This document shows, in pieces, positions 32,483 through 45,100 of a DNA stretch of 64,000 nucleotides. The DNA is from Tetragonia tetragonoides (Eukaryota; Streptophyta; Magnoliopsida; Caryophyllales; Aizoaceae): assembly GCA_038025085.1 (NCBI GenBank), contig CM076142.1, positions 12,064,001 to 12,128,000 on the forward strand. Reading direction: 5' to 3'. The number at the start of each line of letters is the position of its first letter. Positions within the stretch are counted from its first letter, which is position 1. A program made the translations under genes and the position numbers. The notes under the pieces were generated by a model. The model saw only the letters and a list, made by a program, of their open reading frames with translations. It was not told the origin of the DNA and made no database searches.

Positions 32483-33959
32483 TAACTCGGAAAAACAATT
32501 AGTATGTTCCAACCTCGCTCTAAGACATCTAGGTGACAAAGCCTCATATATAACTCATGATCGTAGCAAAGAAGTCTAAAACACCCCTATTGTCATTTAG
32601 GAGACGGAAAAACTCAATTATCACAAGTTTGCTTTGAATAACAGTTTTTAACGTTGTTCAACCTGGTGTATTTATAGCACACTTTTTACAAGGTGGGATT
32701 ATTGAATTGTATTTCGCAAGTTGGGATTATTTTCAGCATATAGGTGAAACTTGGAATTATTCAAAGCAAATTTTACTTTTTTATTTGATGATTCGTTGCA
32801 ATTGAAGATGCCATATTGAATGACAATTTATTGATTTATGGATCAGATCAGAACACATAACATAATTCAATTCCGAATAAGGATAGTGATAGTTAAGAGT
32901 TGCATGTTGTAATCGTTGTAATGAGCCAACAATTGCGGCTAAAACTTGAATGCAACACAGCAACAGCTTACTTCTTGTGCTGGCGGGCATTTATTTGATA
33001 AGTAATACCTTTCCCTAAAAGTTGTTTTGGGCTTAACATGAATCTTATGTCATGATCACTTAAATAGCTAGTGCTATATAGCAATTTGGGTAGTATGGGT
33101 TTCAAAGCAACCACCCAAATTGCTATACTAGCCCCTTTTTGGTGCTACTTTGATGGGGTCAGTGTTTGCGCTGGTTGTTCAGCTAGTCTGATATGTTCGC
33201 TATTGGACAAGAGAGTCCGAACACATGACGTAGCAGGGGATGCCTCGATCACCATTCACTTACACCCTCTTTTTGATTAGAAAAAAAAACCACCCAAATT
33301 GCTATATAGCATTAGGCATTAGCTAGCTAGAAAATCGAGAATTATATTCTATATACAAAATGACACCAACGAAAATTAGTAACTTGAGGTTGTTTTTGTA
33401 CACAGATTATTTATTTGGAGGTATCACTTTTCATGCACTGTAATATCACATTTTTGCTTGTAAATATCACATCTTACACACGCATGACTGTATGAGTCCG
33501 CATTATATGAATTTTTGTGAAGAATAAATTACCAAATGAAAAGTGATCTATGCATGTAACAATTTATCCAAGTTATTATATGCTATTTTATCTTGTAATT
33601 GAACTCTAGTAAATTTTATGAATTCAACACGTGTTTAATTGTTTGAGTAATCCATGTGAATCTGACACATGGAACAAAATAACTTCTTAGTATAAGGTGT
33701 GTTCTTTTTCATTAAACTGATCTGAACTGAATACGTCCCACTAAAATAAATAATAATATGATATGAGAGAAAAAGCATGTCACTTATGAAATAATTATCA
33801 CTAAACCGAATTGAACTTAATTGAAGTGAATTAAAGTGCATTGAAATGCACATAGACCCATATTCATTCAATAAGAAGATAGATTAATCTCTTCTTTTTT
33901 TTGGCTCGTCTAATAAGGAGATATATAAATTAATCGGTTGCATACATGAATACAGAATA
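32483..33959. other. Intergenic DNA
   Basis: No gene is recognised. The stretch contains one small inverted-repeat element (33071-33312). A stretch near 33690-33850 has GAACTGAA-like motifs that may be a decayed relative of the Tourist-type elements. The rest is AT-rich with no visible structure. Confidence 0.5.
33071..33312. mobile_element. Small MITE with ends GTGCTATATAGCAATTTGGG
   Basis: The left end GTGCTATATAGCAATTTGGG is mirrored at the right end, which read inward is ATGCTATATAGCAATTTGGG. A third, partial copy of the complement (CCACCCAAATTGCTATA) lies near 33110, so the left half folds back by itself. Length is 242 bp. The target duplication was not resolved. Confidence 0.7.
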
Positions 33960-35243
33960 CAGTAAAACCTCTATAAATCAATAATGTTAGGACCATGAGA
34001 TTTTATTAATTTAGAGAGATATTAATTAATCCATAAATTAATAATTTATTAATTTAAAGAGAGCAACTACTCAAGAAAGCATTCATGAACTTGTGACAAT
34101 GTATGGTGATCTCAGTTACCGTAATAATATGGGTATCAATCCCCTATTAGATTACCCGAATGAAAATGATACATGTTAGGGTCCAAAATTTAGAAGAAAT
34201 TGTACATATCGTAATTAAAATCCAATTGAAGATAAAACTCATGAAGCTGATAAGATACATTTGGAACTACTTATGCAAAAAGACCATTCACAATTCTTCA
34301 CAGATGTTTGTTGCAGTATGAGAACGCAACACATACCAAAACTTTTGCACGCAATTAAGAAAGTTTTTTTTTTTTTTTTTTTTTTTTGAGAGGGGAATAG
34401 GAGACTTTCATTCATAAAAAAGCCATACGACATCTACAATAAAAATAACCCTAGAACATACTAAATCAATAGAAGCAACAAAAAATCCGCTAACAAGAGC
34501 CAATATACTAGAATACTCAGGTGCGACTCCCAACATGCATAGTAACCATGTGCTTCCTTTGATGTATCTAGCTTCATCTTTCACGGAAGTGGAGATCTTC
34601 ACCTCAAGTAACGCAATCGCTTGCCCACAAACCTCTGTATGATTCCGTCGATCGTGTGTATATCCGGTCCCCAAATTCATACTGCTTCTACTAAAAATCA
34701 ATCGCACAATAGGCGAAAAAAGAATCCTATAGAAAGGAAGATAAGAACAAAGATCCCTAAAAACTCCACAAAGGGAGAGAATTTATTCAACTCAGAACGA
34801 AAAAAAGTTAGAAAACAAGATTAAACGAGATAAAAATCATCAATCGCAGGCCGGGAATGGCCTAAATCGGCCCTCCCGACCTGAAAATATGTTCTACTAA
34901 AGATTACGGTTCTAGAGAGAAGGAGGAGAAAGAAAGGAGGGAGGCTAGGGTTTTTAGAGGGAGGCAATTAGGAAAGTTAGATATGAGTTACAACTATATA
35001 AGTTTAAACCAAAATAATTATGTTTCACTAAATTGTTCTAGTGATATTTGTAATTTTTAGAGAATTATTAATTTTAAATATTAAAGGGACCTTAATTTTA
35101 TATAAGGGTTTTCTAAAAAGTTATTATCTTATTATTTTATCGAAATTATTAATTAAATTCTAGGCCCGAATCGGGATCGGGGAAATATATTATCTTAGAA
35201 AAATTATTAATTTATCGAGTATTAAATTATGGAGGTTCTACTG
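33960..35243. mobile_element. Emigrant/pogo-like (Tc1/mariner) element
   Basis: The left end CAGTAAAACCTCTATAAATC and the right end (read inward CAGTAGAACCTCCATAATTT) match the known Emigrant/pogo terminal repeat. TA flanks both sides (33958-33959 and 35244-35245). Length is 1284 bp. A short stretch near 34081-34280 could be translated as decayed transposase C-terminus, but stops interrupt it. A T-run at about 34365-34387, followed by reverse-oriented sequence ending in TTTCATTCATAAA, suggests a LINE 3' end nested inside. Confidence 0.85.
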
Positions 35244-35333
35244 TACTTTTACGTGACAGTCAAAATTAAAAGCTATCACAATTCACCCAATATAATTATT
35301 GTAAAGTTGAGGATAGAAAGACATGATCCCAGT

Positions 35334-35548
35334 CGTTAATAATTACTCTATTGACAATTTCGAGTACCATTATTATGTCCATTGACTACCCTAACATAAA
35401 TGAGTAAATAAATGAAGGCTATCATTTGCATAATTTTTTTCGTTAATAATTACTCTATTGACAATTTCGAGTACCATTATTATGTCCATTGACTACCCTA
35501 ACAAAAATGAGTAAATAAATAAAGGCTATCATTTGCATAATTTTTTTT
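35334..35548. repeat. 107-bp tandem duplication
   Basis: CGTTAATAATTACTCTATTG begins at 35334 and again at 35441. The two copies differ at only a few bases over 107 bp, so the duplication is recent. Confidence 0.9.
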
Positions 35549-35700
35549 TTTTAGTGTGTTTTCGTAACTTTTGGTGAAATAACAATTACTTTTTAGTAAA
35601 ATAAGGATCATTGCTTATAATAAGTGACCGCTATATTTTTATATAGTAATTTTAATTTTTTGTAAGTTGATTTTACACAAGACTTACTCAAACATTTGTG
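35540..35700 (-). repeat. Short dispersed repeat, copy 2 (MITE-like)
   Basis: The reverse complement of this stretch aligns with 2030-2180 through several ordered blocks, including TATTTTACTAAAAA and CCAAAAGTTAC. See copy 1. Confidence 0.45.
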
Positions 35701-36149
35701 TATCTATTAGTATTATTACCTTCATTATTAATTATTCAATTTGAAAGCGTAATCAAACAACTATTTCCCCCCGCCCTCTCCTTAGGACCATTCTAGAACA
35801 GCAATAAGATATTAACTCCCATATCTCTGCATTATTATTCTCCTCAATTCCTGTGAAGCGTTGCAATGTAACTGCCAAATTTGGATGCCATTGCTTGTAT
35901 TGCATGCAAATTGCAATGCATCACCAGCTCATCCTTCACATTTCCCCACAGTTACCTCTGCATGGATCACACCTTGCTGCAAAAGTTGGATATCTCCTCG
36001 GTCAAGTATGCATTACAAATTGATCCCTCCCCACGTGTTTTATTACCAACTTTTTCCTTCAAATCATGGAGAAACCTACAATATGTCTAATATGTTTAAC
36101 ATATTTGAATTTATATGGAAAAAATCTCAAAGATAGTGTTAGTAAGGAG
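35701..36149. other. DNA beyond the TNP2 pseudogene
   Basis: No CACTA-type terminus (CACTACAAGAAAA) is seen here, so the far end of the En/Spm element lies elsewhere or is lost. No gene or repeat is recognised. Confidence 0.45.
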
Positions 36150-38252
36150 ATTTAAGTTACCTCTCAAATGGGTACATCCATCTATATTGAACAGGTCCAC
36201 CAATTTTTGCCTCATATGGCAAATGAATCGGTAGATGCTCCATCGAGTTGAAGAAGGCGGGGGGGGGGGGGGGGGAGATTTTCTCCAACTTGCAAAGAAT
36301 TTCGGGGATACTCCTCGAGTCGTACCATGTCCTCAACTTGGAGACGGGAGGAGCATAAATTCCTAAAGAATTGGCTTATCTCAATTATGGGCTTCCACAC
36401 ATTTGGTGGAAGTAGCTCTTTAAATGCTACCGGTAGCAACCTCTCCATAAAAACATGGCAATCATGACTTTTGAGTCCCGAAAGTGTACACTTTTTCATG
36501 TCAACACGTCTTCTCAAGTTATATGCATAGCCATCGGAAACTTCACCTTTCTTACCCATTCACATAACACCTTGCGTTGGGACTTATCTAAAACAAAAGA
36601 AGCTTTCAGCTTGTCAAATCCGCCATCCTTATTCGGAATAAGTTCCAAATTTGGACCGTGGCAATGTATGGACATGTCTTTTCTTGCACTTATAGTGTCT
36701 TTTGTCTTCACCTTGTCATCCATGACAGTGTAAAACACTTGATCAAAGAAGTTCTTTTCGATGTGCATGACATCAAGGTTGTGAGGAAGTAAGAGTTTAT
36801 CCCAATATGGGAGCTCCCAAAAGATGCTTTGTTTATTCCATCCACTTTTCTCCTTTTGTTTGTTTGCCATGAAATGACGATCCGTACTCTTTGGCAAAGT
36901 TGACACCCGCTCCCATATCTCATCTCCTGTTAACCTTGGTGGAGGCTCACAATTTTCTCTCCTGTTCTTGTAGAAAGCACTTACATTCCTGCGGAAAACA
37001 TGATTCTTAGGTAGAAATTGTCGATGGCAATCAAACCACGACATTTTAGATCGATGCTAAAGATAGAATGCTCTTGTCTTCTCCATGCAACATGGACATG
37101 CAAATTTCCCCGAAGTGGACCGCCCAGATAGCATGCCATATGCGGGGAAATCGCTTATGGTCCATAGAATGGATGCCCTCAAGGTGAAATTTTGATTCCT
37201 AGACACATCATATGTCACTGCTCCTGTTTCCCACAATTGCTTCAACTCTTCTATAAGAGGTTGGAGGTAGACACCCAGGTCTCCTTTCGGGCTTTTAGGG
37301 CTAGGAACAAGGATGGTAATGAACATGTAGGGTTTCTTCATGCATAACCAAGGAGGCAAGTTGTATGGGGTCAGAATGACTGGCCAAGAAGAGTACTTCC
37401 TCCTAGATTTTCCAAATGGGGCAAAGCCATCCGTGCACAATCCGAGACGAACATTGCGGCCTTCCGCCGCAAAATCCGGATAAGTGGTATCAAAGCTTTT
37501 CCAAGCATCTCCATCACTCGGATGAGCCAATACACCATTCACACGAGGATTTTCTGAATGCCACCTCATATGCTCGGCCGTGTTCCTAGTTGCATACAGC
37601 CTCTGTAGCCTTGGAGTGATTGGGAAATAAGTCATCACTTTGGCAGGAATAAGCTTGCCCCTAGAATTCTCCACATATCGATCCTCATTTCATTTCCAAC
37701 ACTTGTCCAGATTGGCATCCTCTTTCCAAAACAAAATACACCAATTTGGGCATGCATGTATTTTTTGGTGTGGGAGTTCTAAACCTCGAAGCAACTTTTT
37801 AGTTTCATAAAAAGTCGAGGCCATCAGATTCTCATTAGGAATTACATCCTTGAAAAGAGATCCAAGGCCATCAACGCATCTGTGAGGCAGATTGTATTCA
37901 CATTTGAGGTTGATTATCCTTGCCGCCATTTCCAACACGGACACCGGACAACCTCAAACAACGACCTCTCACCATCTCTTAACAAATCAAAAAAATACTT
38001 TGCTTCAGGATTCGGCTCTTCTTCAACTTCATCTCCTTCATAATCATCATCTTGGTCAACCCCACCACCAAATGCATCCATTATCATGTCCCGATAAGGG
38101 TTAGTATTGGAAGTGGATGTGTCACTTGGAGGTATCAAGTCATCGTAAGATTCTCCGTGACATACCCATGTATAGTAGTTTGGAAGAAATCCATTCCTAC
38201 AAATATCAACCTTCACATCATCCGCAATCTGAGGAGAAGTAGATGCACACAT
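36150..38252 (-). pseudogene. TNP2-type (En/Spm) transposase, degenerate
   Basis: The reading path crosses several frames. The N-terminal part (38252 to about 37914) contains WVCHGE. A second part (37944-37690) contains KIHACPNWCILFWKEDA, where the family has KIHACPNDC. Then comes the transposase core (37674-37057) with RNVRLGLCTDGFAPFG and CPCCMEKT, a part with WFDCHRQFLP and HNLDVMHIEKN (37044-36514), and the DUF4218-like part ending in the HLPYEAKIGGPVQYRWMYPF block near 36170. Defects are a frameshift near 37930, in-frame stops at 37690-37692 and 37057-37059, a one-base frameshift near 36520 and a frame break at a C-run (+ strand G-run, about 36259-36275). It would have cut and moved CACTA elements; it cannot now be made. 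Confidence 0.88.
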
Positions 38253-38769
38253 AAGATTAAAGAATTGCCTATGACTATATAATTATCTAATGATGTCTAA
38301 GTAAGCAAGTAAACAAAACTAGGACCACCCCTGCATATTAATATAAATTTCAGAAACCTAAAGAGATTAGAGAAACATAAGAGATGAGCGTATAATATAA
38401 CCAGCACAACAGCAAGGAAGAAAAACAACAAACAACAACAGTGACGTGAAAAACAAAAAACAGCATGGAGAGGGAGGGGGGAAGGGGGAGAAAAAAGCAA
38501 TTTTATCTCCTCTCTATCTCTATTATTCAAACCATTATAATGCTTGACATTCCAAGAGTTGAACTAGGCCCAAATCTAAACCACTACTACTATATTCAAA
38601 TACAGACCATTCAATCCCCGAAATCACATTACTCTAATTAACCATACTAAGATAAACAGTAAAAATCAGAAGTTAATATAACTGTCATATTCCGATTTGA
38701 GATATCAGAGACAATCAGGTGTTCCAACTTATGAACAAGTCACCATAAGCATAGCACTTGTTCCACTCA

Positions 38770-41586
38770 TGTAACATCCCGAATTTTCGTCCAATTTAAA
38801 ACCATTTAAAATCACGAGTTGCAGCGGAAAAACTCTGGAAATCCGAAACGTTACCGCCGTATTTAATGTTCAAATCAAATACAAGGCTAGAAAGAAAAAT
38901 AAATGAAATCTTCCAACTAACTTAGAACAATTAGTCCAAATGAAATAAAAGTATTAAACTTATGAATTCCCATGCAAGAGAATTAATCTCGTTACAATAA
39001 TAAAATCCCAATAATACCAAAGTTTCAAAATAAACAATAAATAAATGTTTTTACAATATATACTATCTTCTGGGTACGCCTCCTCTCTAGCTCTACTCCT
39101 GAAGCTATAATCCTGTCAATCTACTCCCCCATATAGACAAATTTCATATAGGTTCACCATAGGCCCACAATTGAAGAGAAATGGACAACAAACACAAGTA
39201 AAAAGAAAACCAACTAATCAGCGATGCTGAGTAATTCATAACCACATAATCCATCTCAATCTCCAATATTAAGTTCTCATGCTTAATCAAATAAACTAAT
39301 CATGCTTTAAGAAATAAAGACAACATGCTTTAAAAATAAAGACACAATAGTCACCAAATAATAATTCGCATTATTTATTATTTTCCATTAGCCAAGTTCA
39401 TTAGAGAGAAGAGAATCGCATGAATTGTCAAACCAACTGCAGTCGATTTAATAGGATCTTAGTCCCGTACACAATGGCAAAAGAGGGATCAACCGTCCTG
39501 AAGTATATATATGACTCCCGAAGTACTTCTAGATGTTCCTAAGTATGCATACCCTCTCTCAACTCTTAGGTTTACAAGAAGAACTGTTCCGGAGAACCAC
39601 TCGCCCAATTACTCAGTATGGATACAAGATTTCCAAAACATTGAGGCTATAACCAATGGAACCACTCAACGCTACAAATGACAAATTCTCATTCGCATCC
39701 TTTGGTGGATCTCTCACACAAAGAAGTCTTAACTCTCAATTCAATTTAATATGGTGATCACATAACAAGTAATACACATAATCTTGGCACTCAAGTAACA
39801 CAATATGGTTACAATTTCCGATGGCATATTACATGAAAGGGGCATCTAGGCCTTAATTCAAAACCACCTAATCAATAGTTAAAGTTCATATTAACTTATT
39901 GAGTAACATGCTTCTAACATGAATCCACATGCTTACTAACATGATACAAAAATAGCAATTCCGAGCTATATCCAATTGAACAATTATTAACATAATTTTC
40001 GTTCAATAATCAGTAATAAAACATGTATCTCTTCACATGAATATTAATCAAGTAGACATTGCTACACAAGTGAATTTCCAACCTTATACATGCATTCACT
40101 ATCATATAATTCTATACGAATCATCACAAGGAAATAAACATCAATTATTCCTTCTCAAATATTCACAAGTCCAAATATGAATTCACACACCTAATTCAAT
40201 ACTAAACAGTGAATAAAATTCCCCAAGCAATATGAATTATGACAAAGAGATTACATAATTCATAGAGACAGAATTACGACAAAGGAATTTCATAATTCAT
40301 CAAGACATGAATTACCTTTCAAATAGGCAATCACGACAATCAAATACCGTAAGCTCCTTACGTTTAAGCGCGGTCAACGGGTCCTAACAAATCCACAATG
40401 TAACAATAGTCAATACCTGGACTTCTAAACCATTTTATTAAACTTTAAAGATGATTTAGTACCCTTAATTTAATTTATTAAGTTGTTGGAAATTTCAGTT
40501 ACTCATGCATGCTCAAAGTTTCCAAAAACGAATTTGCATAAACAAAATAGGAAACTTTCCAAAATCCTAAACAAGTCAATTAGTCAAAGCAAGTCAACAC
40601 CCAAACCAACACCAACATCACCACCACCAGCAGACCTGCTGGTGGGCCCGCCGGCAGGCGCCTGGCGGCGCACGACCGCCAGCAACAACGCTTCATGCAG
40701 GCTCCGCCGTGTGGCCCTAAAACAATATTTTTTTTTAATTTTTTTTTTTGTTAATCAATTCAACAAACCCTAATCTAATTAAATCTAAAATACATAAATT
40801 TTTAGATTTAATTAAATTACAAAGATCCAACATTTTTCATTCAAAGTTGATTCAATTCAATAAAAACCACAAATCAAACCCTAATCATGATTCTATCATG
40901 CAAATTAAATAAATCTAACAAACCCTAAATAATACTAAATTAGGGTTTATCATACAAAACTAGGGTTCGTGAAAACATACTTGAATTGAATCAAAAAGCA
41001 TTCAATATTCAAAGGAAAATCAATTTAGAACACTTACTTGCAAATTCAAGGGATTAAAACTGAGCAAGATGGATTGTGAAAAGTGATGAACTTTTCTCCT
41101 TCTTTTTGCTCTGGGATTTTCGGCTGTGAGGTGAAGATAGAGAGAGAACGTGTGTGTTTTTTTGTTTGGTAAAGAATCAGTTACGTGAGGAAGTTGAGTA
41201 TATTTAGGAACCCCCAAATCTACTCCTTCTTTACTAAACTGCTTCTTTCCTAAAAACTCTCCTTAATTCCCTCCACTTACCAAATATTTAGGAAACCAAA
41301 ATTTGCAAAATAAAACTGAATATTTGGTCCCATATTTTCGGCCATATGGCCGAAAATATTGGCCCAATCCTTTTTTTCATAATTTTGGTTATTACCGAAA
41401 TTATGGCCCAAAATTCCCTTTTATTTATTTGGCCCAATTATAATTTAATTAGGTCCAAAATCAAAACCCAATATTAATTAGGCACTCAAAACATTTATGA
41501 ACCCAATTAAAGTTTAAATACGAATTTTGCATTTTCTTTTTAAGTAATTATTATTCTAAAATGAATAAAAATTACGGGGTATTACA
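38770..41586 (-). repeat. 3' LTR (complete, 2817 bp)
   Basis: Begins TGTAACATCCC and ends GGTATTACA, the expected TG..CA borders with short inverted tips. It aligns with 45101-47475 over its last 2.4 kb. A GC-rich island lies at 40620-40715 in otherwise AT-rich DNA. The polypurine tract abuts it at about 41587-41602 (read on the - strand TTTTAAGGGGGTAAGGA). A small ORF at 40483 is not a gene. Confidence 0.92.
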
Positions 41587-41856
41587 TCCTTACCCCCTTA
41601 AAAGAAGTTTTGTCCTCGAAACTTAGGATCACCACCAAAATGAAGCTAGTTCCATAAGGCGAAGTTTTTCCACCACACTTTCAAAGTTCAATACACAACA
41701 TGTAACTTGAAAGTTTAAAAGTTTCACACAACTTTTCCAAATAACAAAATGAGTATGATGTAATGCAATGCAATGAGTTTTCCAGTCTTTGTTCTTTTCT
41801 TTTGTGGATTGTTACACCCTTCCCCCCTTAAAAAGGTTTCGACCTCGAAACCAAGG
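41587..41856 (-). other. Region between integrase and 3' LTR with two polypurine tracts
   Basis: On the - strand, TTAAGGGGGTAAGGA abuts the LTR. A second, similar stretch, TTAAGGGGGGAAGGGTGTAA, lies about 225 bp upstream (near 41812-41831). Both are preceded by related sequence (CGAAAC and TCGAGGACAAAA/GTCGAAACC). The first is the likely polypurine tract used for plus-strand priming. The second looks like a duplicate. Confidence 0.65.
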
Positions 41857-44800
41857 TTAAGTACCTTGTTCGAACAATTGAGGATAACGCTTGCGCATGT
41901 CAGCCTCAGTTTCCCAAGTCGCCTCTTCGACTTTGTGGTTAGCCCACAACACTTTCACAAGATTGATCGTAGACGCATGAGTTTTCTTCGTTTTCTCGTC
42001 TAGGATCCTTACAGGTTTAGTTCGTTCCTCAAGGACTCGAACTGGTTGCTCTTCATAGGTAAGTGTGTCATCTAACACTACCTTTTCTAGGTTCAGCACA
42101 TGACTCGGATCATGGTGATATCTCTTGAGCTGTGACACGTGGAACACATCGTTCACTTGCTCCAAATCCATAGGCATAGCAAGCCTATAAGCGACCTCTC
42201 CAACTCTTTCAAGAATTTCGTAAGGTCCAATGTACTTTGGGCTAAGCTTTCCTTTACGCCCAAATCTCATAACTCCACGAGTAGGCGATACTTTGAGAAG
42301 TACCTTCTCACCCACTTGGAATTCCTCCATTAGTCGATGTTGATCTGCATAGGCTTTCTGTCTATCTTGTGCAGCTTTCATCTTCTCTTGGACAAGTTTC
42401 ACTTGATCCACAATCTCTTGGATAAATTCCGGACCCAAAACAAAGGTTTCACTTATGTCGCTCCAACACGTAGGAGATCGACACTTTCTCCCATACAACG
42501 CCTCGTAAGGTGCCCTACCAATGCTCGCATGGTAGCTATTGTTGTAGGAGAACTCAATCAAAGGCAAACTCTTCTTCCAAGAGTCCTTCATCTCTAGAGC
42601 ACAAGCTCGCAACATGTCCTCCAATGTCTGAATAGTACGCTCCGTTTGACCATCTGTCGCAGGATGAAATGCTGTACTAAATTTCAATTTCGTACCAAAG
42701 GCTTCTTGTAATTTCCCCCAGAAATTTGACAAGAATCTCGTATCCCTATTAGACATAATGTCTTTAGGTACTCCATATAACCTCAAGACCTCTTTTACAT
42801 AAGCTGCGACGAGTTGGTCCATTGACCAAGTCTTCTTCATTGCAATAAATCTCATCGTTTTCGTCAGTCAATCGACAATAACCCAAATAGTGTCTTTGTT
42901 AGACCTCGTCTTTGGTAATCCAGTCACGAAATCCATCGAGATTGAATCCCACTTCCATCCAGGAATTTCTAGCGATTGAACAAGACCTCCAGGCCTCCTG
43001 TGTTCGATCTTCACCTTTTGGCAAGTAAGACATTTTGCCACATACTCAGCACATTCTCGCTTCATGTTCATCCACCAAAACTGGAGTTTCAAGTCTTTGT
43101 ACAACTTATCACCTCCTGGGTGAACAGAATACGCAGTTCCATGCGCCTCATCTAGAATTTTCCTCTTCAGCTCGTCATTGTCAGGTATACACCATCGTCC
43201 CTTCATCTTGATCGTACCATCATCAAGGATTTCAAAATCAGGATGCTTCCCCTCCTTTATCTTGACACATACTTCCTCTAGAAACGGGTCATTAACTTGC
43301 AACTGTCGGATCTCATCATAGATCGACGGTCGCACTACAAGTGCATTCAGTGACACTGCAGTCTCACCTTGTTGAACAACTTCTAGGTCCAACTTTCTGA
43401 ATTCCTCACACAAGTCATGCGGTAGTACCACCATGCTATTCACAGTGTGTGAAGTATTCCTACTCAACCCATTAGCCACTACATTGTCCTTTCCCTCGTG
43501 ATACTGAATATCCAGATCGTTCTCAGATATATAACCTCGAGCCATCTTCATTGCCTCATATTCAACTCCTTTTGAGTGAAGATGTACTTCAAACTCTTGT
43601 GATCTGTAAAGATCTTGCAACGAGCTCCATATAAGTAACGCCTCCAAATTTTCAAGGCAAAAATCACAGCAGCTAACTCCATGTCGTGAGTAGGGTAGTT
43701 CTTCTCATGCACTTTCAACTGGCGAGAGGCATAAGCAACCACCTTGCCATTCTGCATAAGTACACACCCCAACCCATTCTTTGAAGCGTCACTATAGACT
43801 TCAAATCCTTCCGTTCCAGACGGTAAAATCAACACTGATGCTGTTGTCAACCTCTTCTTAAGCTCTTGGAAAGCTTCTTCACATTGTTCAGTCCACTTGT
43901 ACTTCGTCTCCTTGTTCATCAGATTTGTGATAGGTCTAGCCACCTCGGAGAAGTCTTGCACAAATCTCCTATAGTAGCCAGCCAAACCGAGGAAACTTCT
44001 CACCTCAGTCACACTTTTCGGAGCAGGCCAATCCATGACAGCCCGAATCTTAGAAGGATCAACTGAGACTCCTTCATTAGAGATAATGTGCCCAAGAAAG
44101 GCAACACTCTCATTCCGCAAAACCTCTAAAACAGTCCTCAAATGTCTTGCGTGTTCCTCCTCATCTTTCGAATACACCAAGATGTCATCTATAAACACGA
44201 CCACAAAACTATCCAGATATGGTCTAAAGGTGTTATTCATCATCTCCATAAACTTGGCAGGTGCATTAGTTAACCCAAATGGCATAACAGTAAACTCATA
44301 ATGCCCATACCTTGTCCTAAAGGCAGTTTTCGCAATATCGACCTCATCAATTCTCAGCTGATGATAACCAGACCGCAAATCCACCTTCGAAAATACTCCA
44401 ACTCCTTGGAGTTTATCGAACAGGTCTTCAATTCTAGGTAGGGGATACCTATTCTTGACAGTGACCTTATTCAAGTCACGATAGTCAATGCAGAGACGCA
44501 GACTACCATCCTTCTTACGCACAAATAGAACTGGTGCGCCCCAAAGTGACACACTAGGTCTAATGTACCCTTTCTCCAACAACTCCTCTAATTGCTCCTT
44601 CAGTTCTTTCATCTCTAAAGGTGCCATTCTATACGGTGCCCTCGAAATCGGACCTGTTCCAGGAACTAGGTCGATCTGAAACACAGTATCCCTCACTGGT
44701 GGCATACCCGGAATCTCCTTTGGAAAGACGTCCGGAAAATCATTGACCACGTCAATCTTTGAGATTTCCTCGTCTACCCCCTCCATATTCTGAATGTGAC

Positions 44801-45089
44801 ACAAAAATCCCTCACATCCCTTCTCTAGGTGCTTTTTCGCCACTAACATTGAAATAATCCCAAGTCCTCCCTTAGTGACAATTCCTTTATAAGAAATTCT
44901 ATTACCTCTAGGCCCTTTCAGCGATATCTTTTGTTCACTACAATCGATTCTCGCTTTATACTTGCTAAGCCAGTTCATTCCTAGGATAACATCAAAATCT
45001 TCTAACTGAAACTCAATCAGGTCTGTAGGCAATTCAGACCCTGCAATGTTCACTCCGACATTGGAATGGATTACACTACGCAATACCAC
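41857..45089 (-). pseudogene. Ty3/gypsy pol: protease remnant, reverse transcriptase, RNase H, integrase
   Basis: Three overlapping or abutting ORFs hold the polyprotein. The first (45089-43548) starts inside the retropepsin domain ([14 protein letters not shown]) without its D-S/T-G active site. It runs through reverse transcriptase with the catalytic FIDDILVYS and RNase H with [13 protein letters not shown] frameshift near 43550-43600 leads to the second (to 42868), with the zinc-binding H-H-C-C region (CLTCQK) and the first integrase Asp (SMDFVTGLP). A stop at 42868 separates the third (42855-41857), with the second Asp (NRDTRF) and the Glu (DGQTERTIQ). A C-terminal chromodomain-like segment follows. 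Integrase and reverse transcriptase residues survive, but the frame is broken and the start is missing. Confidence 0.93.
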
Positions 45090-45100
45090 CTTGGAATGTT

